DNA of 64,000 bases from DASUBV01 sp963822485 (GTDB lineage Bacteria; Actinomycetota; Actinomycetes; Streptosporangiales; Streptosporangiaceae), in the NCBI GenBank assembly GCA_963822485.1, contig CAWGHW010000024.1:62001-126000 (forward strand), read 5' to 3'. The translations under genes and the position numbers were made by a program. The notes beneath the pieces are model-generated. The model saw only the letters and a program-made list of their open reading frames with translations. It ran no database searches and was not told the DNA's origin. Shown one piece after another: positions 60,856-64,000 of the stretch (position 1 is its first letter; each line of letters opens with the position of its first letter).

Positions 60856-63676
60856 TGGCGCCACCCATACCAGGCACTCGCGGCCCGGCGCCGGTCCGGC
60901 GCCGGTCCGCGGGCGACATGCTGATCGGCCTGCTGGCCGTGCTGGCCCTGGCCGCGCTCACCGTCGGCGTGCCGTTCGCGCTGGTCACCATCTTCGGCCT
61001 GCCCATCCCGCACTCCATGCCGTCGATATCGGTGCTCACCCATCAGCTCGACGTGTTCGCGGTCATCAAGGTGCTCATGGTCCTGGTCTGGCTGGCCTGG
61101 ATCCAGCTCGTGTTCTGCGTGATCGTCGAGATCCGGGCCGCCGTCCGCAACTCCGGCATGCCGGCCAGGGTCCCGCTGGCCGGCGGCACCCAGATGATGG
61201 TGCACCGCCTGGTGACCGCGGCCCTGCTGCTGGTCACCGTCACCACCGCGCTGTCCCCGGCCTTCGCCCACCACCCCACCGCCGCCCCGCCGCCCCGGCC
61301 CGCCGCCGTCAGCGCCTCCGCGGTGCCCGCCTACATCGCCCCCGGCCAGCATGCCGCGCCCCGCGCTCACGACGAGAGCCACCGGGCCCCGATAGAGAAG
61401 ATCTACGTCGTCAAGCCGCCCGTCGGGCGCTATCACGAGAGCCTGTGGGAGATCGCGCAGAACCACCTCGGCGACGGACGGCGCTATCGCGAGATCTTCG
61501 AGATGAACAAGGACCGCGTCCAGCCCGACGGCTCCATGCTCACCATCTCCAGCCTGATCCGGCCCGGCTGGGTGCTGCACATGCCGGCCGACGCGCACGG
61601 GCCCGGCATCGAGGTGATCGCCGAGGGGCACCACCACGCCGGCGACCACGGATCCGACGTGCGCACCGTGTCCAGGGACCACGGCCACCAGGCCCAGGGC
61701 GGCCACGCCGAACAGGGGAGCGGCGGCCTGGCTGGCGGCGGCCGCGAGGGCGCCGGCCGGCACGGCGGGATTACCGCCGCGCCCGTGGCCCCGGCCCCGC
61801 AGCACGGCCTGACCTTCCCCGACGAGCTGGCCGCCGCCTCCCTGCTGGCCGCGGGCGTGCTGGCCGCGCTCGGCCGCCGTCGTCGCGAGCAGCTCTGGCG
61901 CCGGGCCTTCGGTGCCCGGATCGCCGCCCCCGCGCCCAGCGCGGCCAGCGCCGAGGTCGCCATGCGCCTCGGCGCGCAGGAGCCCCTGACCTGGCTGCTC
62001 GACACCGGCCTGCGCTACCTGTCCCAGTCGCTCGGCCAGGACGGCCGCACTCCGCCGACTGTCGTCGCCGCCCACCTCAGCGCCGAGAACCTGGATCTGT
62101 GGGTCACCCCCGCCGACCTCGGCGCGCCGCCCCCGTGGACCGCCGTCGGCGACGGCCAGGTGTGGCGGCTGCCCGCCGCTGCCCTGCACCGGCTGGACCC
62201 CGAGCAGGTCGCCGGCGCGCTCGCCCCGTTCCCCGGGCTCGTCTCACTCGGCACTGACAGCGGCGGCCGGGTGCTCGTCGACCTGGAGGCCGCGCACGGC
62301 CTGATCTGCCTCAGCGGCCCCGAAAACTCGGTTACCTCCGCCCTGTCCGCCATGGTCGTCGAGCTGGCCACCAACCGCTGGTCCGACCGGATGAGCATCA
62401 CGCTGGTCGGCTTCGGGGAGGACCTCACCCTGCTCGCGCCCGACCGGATCACCGCCGTGCGCACCCTGGCCGAGGCCCTGCCCGCGCTTGAGGCGCGGGC
62501 CGCCGAGGTCTCCGACGCCATGGCCATGGCCGGCATCGGCTCCGTGCTGACCGGCCGGGCCCGCGGCGCCGATCCCGAGACCTGGGCCCCGCACTACCTC
62601 ATCATGGCCACCCCGCCCTCGCCGCAGGAGCAGCAGCGGCTGCTCGCGCTGGCCGCCATCCGGCACGCCGCCGCGGCCGGCTATGTCGTCGCCGGGGACG
62701 TGCCCGGTGCGGCATGGACCTGGGACATCAACGGCGAAGGGCAGCTCGTTGCCAGCCAGCTCGGGTTCGACGTCCAGGCCCAGATGCTCCCGCCCAGCCA
62801 GCACGCCGCGCTGGTCGAGCTGTTCGCCGGCGCCGCTCAGCCGCCCGGTGCGCCCCTCGACCCCGCGCCCGCCAGCTCCGTACCCGCCGCCCAGCTCGTG
62901 CCCGGCGCCGCCATGCCGGTCGAGATCACGGTGCTCGGCCCCGTCTCCGTGCAGGCGCCTGGCGTTATCGAGCCCGACCGCGTCGCGCTGGTCACCGAGC
63001 TGGTCGTCTACCTGGCCGTGCACCCCGAGGGCGTGCACCCCAACGTCCTGGCCGGCGCCGTCTGGCCGCGCGGCGTGACCAGCGAGATCCGGGACGCGGC
63101 GCTCACCCTGGGCCACCGAGTGGCTCGGCGTCGACCCGGCCACCGGCCGCCCGCACCTGGACATCGACCCGGCCGGCCGGCTGAGTGCTCGGTCCCGGCG
63201 TCCGGGTCGACTGGCAGGTGTTCCGTGCCCTGGCCGGCCTGGCCCAGCAGGCCAACGGTCCCGCCGAGGAGGAGGCCGACCTGGCCCGCGCCCTCGGCCT
63301 GGTCGACGGCCAGCTGCTCACCGGCCGGGACCCCGGCCGCTACGCCTGGCTGGCCGCCGACGACCTCGAGTACGAGGTCACGGCCCGCGTCGCCGACGCC
63401 GCGCACCGGCTGTCCGCGCTCCGGCTGGGCAGCGGCGACGCCCCCGGCGCCATGGCCGCGGCCCGCTCTGGCCTGCGGCTGGCTTTCGCCGACGAGTTGC
63501 TGTGGCGCGACCTGCTGCTGGCCGCCCACGCCACCGGCGATCAGCACCTGCTGCGCTCGATCGTGGACGAGGTGTGCGCCAGGACCGCCCTGGACGAGGT
63601 GCTGCCCCGGATGGCCCCGGAGACCGAGGCGCTGATCGACGAGATCTGCCCTTCCTGGCGCGCTTCGGTCGCCTAG
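60855..63676 (+). pseudogene. LysM-BTAD membrane regulator of the tad operon, two frameshifts near the 3' end
   Basis: About 940 residues. Several membrane segments lie at the N-terminus (LIGLLAVLALAALTVGVPFALVTIFGL, VLMVLVWLAWIQLVFCVIVEI). A LysM-like part follows (ESLWEIAQNHLGDGRRYREIFEMNKDRVQPDGSML), then a His/Gly-rich linker, another TM (ELAAASLLAAGVLAALGRRRR), an ATPase-like middle (LICLSGPENSVTSALSAM), and a C-terminal winged helix/BTAD module (VEITVLGPVSVQAPG, NVLAGAVWPRG, EADLARALGLVDGQLLTG). Extra bases near 63112 and 63184 break the BTAD part. Common last gene of actinobacterial tad loci. Confidence 0.82.
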
Positions 63677-63817
63677 GGCGGCCTTTCATGGTCGGCCGTC
63701 AGCCCGATTGGGTGGCACTGAGAGAATTGCTGTCGGACATGGCATCCATATCGCGTCGTGAGCCGGTCTGGCTAGGATCGCGCCGCCCGTGCCGGGCCTC
63801 GTCGTAATGGCCACGCT

Positions 63818-64000
63818 ATGACTGCGATTGGAATAATATTCGTGATGTTCGGCCTGCTGGGGGTGCTGGCCGGTATATGTCTGGGGATGAACGTGCGAGG
63901 GCTTACTCGTCGTTATTACGAATACTCCAGGTCGTCACGGGAAGCTCAGCAGTGGGCCGGTGAGCGCCGAGCAGAAATGCCAATGTCTTATGATTCGTTC
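63818..64000 (+). CDS. Membrane protein of unknown function (3' end outside window)
   Basis: The first 61 codons are visible: MTAIGIIFVMFGLLGVLAGICLGMNVRGL is a single N-terminal membrane helix, followed by a charged segment (TRRYYEYSRSSREAQQWAGERRAEMP). GC is lower than in the preceding genes. It follows a 141-bp gap after the LysM-BTAD gene. No family can be named from this part. Confidence 0.55.
   Translation, partial: MTAIGIIFVMFGLLGVLAGICLGMNVRGLTRRYYEYSRSSREAQQWAGERRAEMPMSYDSF

Noticed and set aside
53630..63190. Programmed ribosomal frameshifting as the cause of all tad shifts
   Set aside because: Sites share no slippery heptamer, shadow stops are at random distances, and six shifts in one gene would give almost no product.

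Overview
The window is a 64 kb piece of a very GC-rich chromosome with strongly G/C-biased third codon positions. Actinobacterial hallmarks are a WXG100/EccC type VII secretion locus, a Gram-positive Tad pilus locus without secretin, an rpmG-hadA-hadB cluster, a DUF222-HNH (13E12-type) gene and many TetR/HxlR/GntR regulators. An actinomycete is very likely; the family cannot be fixed from this window.

Layout. 0-5 kb: a TetR/MFS efflux pair, an aldo/keto reductase and a decayed 13E12-type HNH gene, the last two with broken frames. 5-12 kb: a GH25-like protein, a PaaI-like thioesterase coupled to a DHA2 efflux pump facing its HxlR regulator, VOC and DinB proteins, a P-loop protein, NAD kinase, a DUF5709 protein and an unlisted 58-residue zinc-knuckle-like protein. 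12-17 kb: a TetR regulator facing paaABCDE (phenylacetyl-CoA epoxidase). 17-30 kb: a PD-(D/E)XK nuclease-like protein, a PEP mutase/isocitrate lyase family enzyme, a TetR regulator facing a DrrAB-like exporter with three phased operators, a beta-propeller lipoprotein, two glycosyltransferases, a glycogen-debranching-like enzyme and a TMEM175 channel. 30-38 kb: a GntR/APC/choline-kinase-like/dimethylglycine-sarcosine dehydrogenase/serine deaminase catabolic block. 38-42 kb: LtrA, tRNA-Met, rpmG, hadAB and a toxin-antitoxin pair whose VapC has an amber codon. 42-64 kb: a composite locus in which a prepilin peptidase, secreted and lipoproteins, two WXG100 proteins, a large T7SS-type protein and an EssC-like triple ATPase sit next to a complete tad operon (cpaB, tadZ, tadA, tadB, tadC, flp, two tadE, tadG and a LysM-BTAD regulator).

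Three features run through the window. Many regulators are divergent from their targets and have readable dyad operators. Tandem duplications of 15-18 bp recur, several exactly on start or stop codons, including a chain of overlapping mini-ORFs between the sarcosine dehydrogenase-like gene and sdaA. Single-base frameshifts are strongly clustered: I count at least 18 in the tad operon, against none between 5.4 and 19 kb. The affected reading frames are otherwise well conserved, so these are either sequence errors or very recent inactivation; resequencing would decide.
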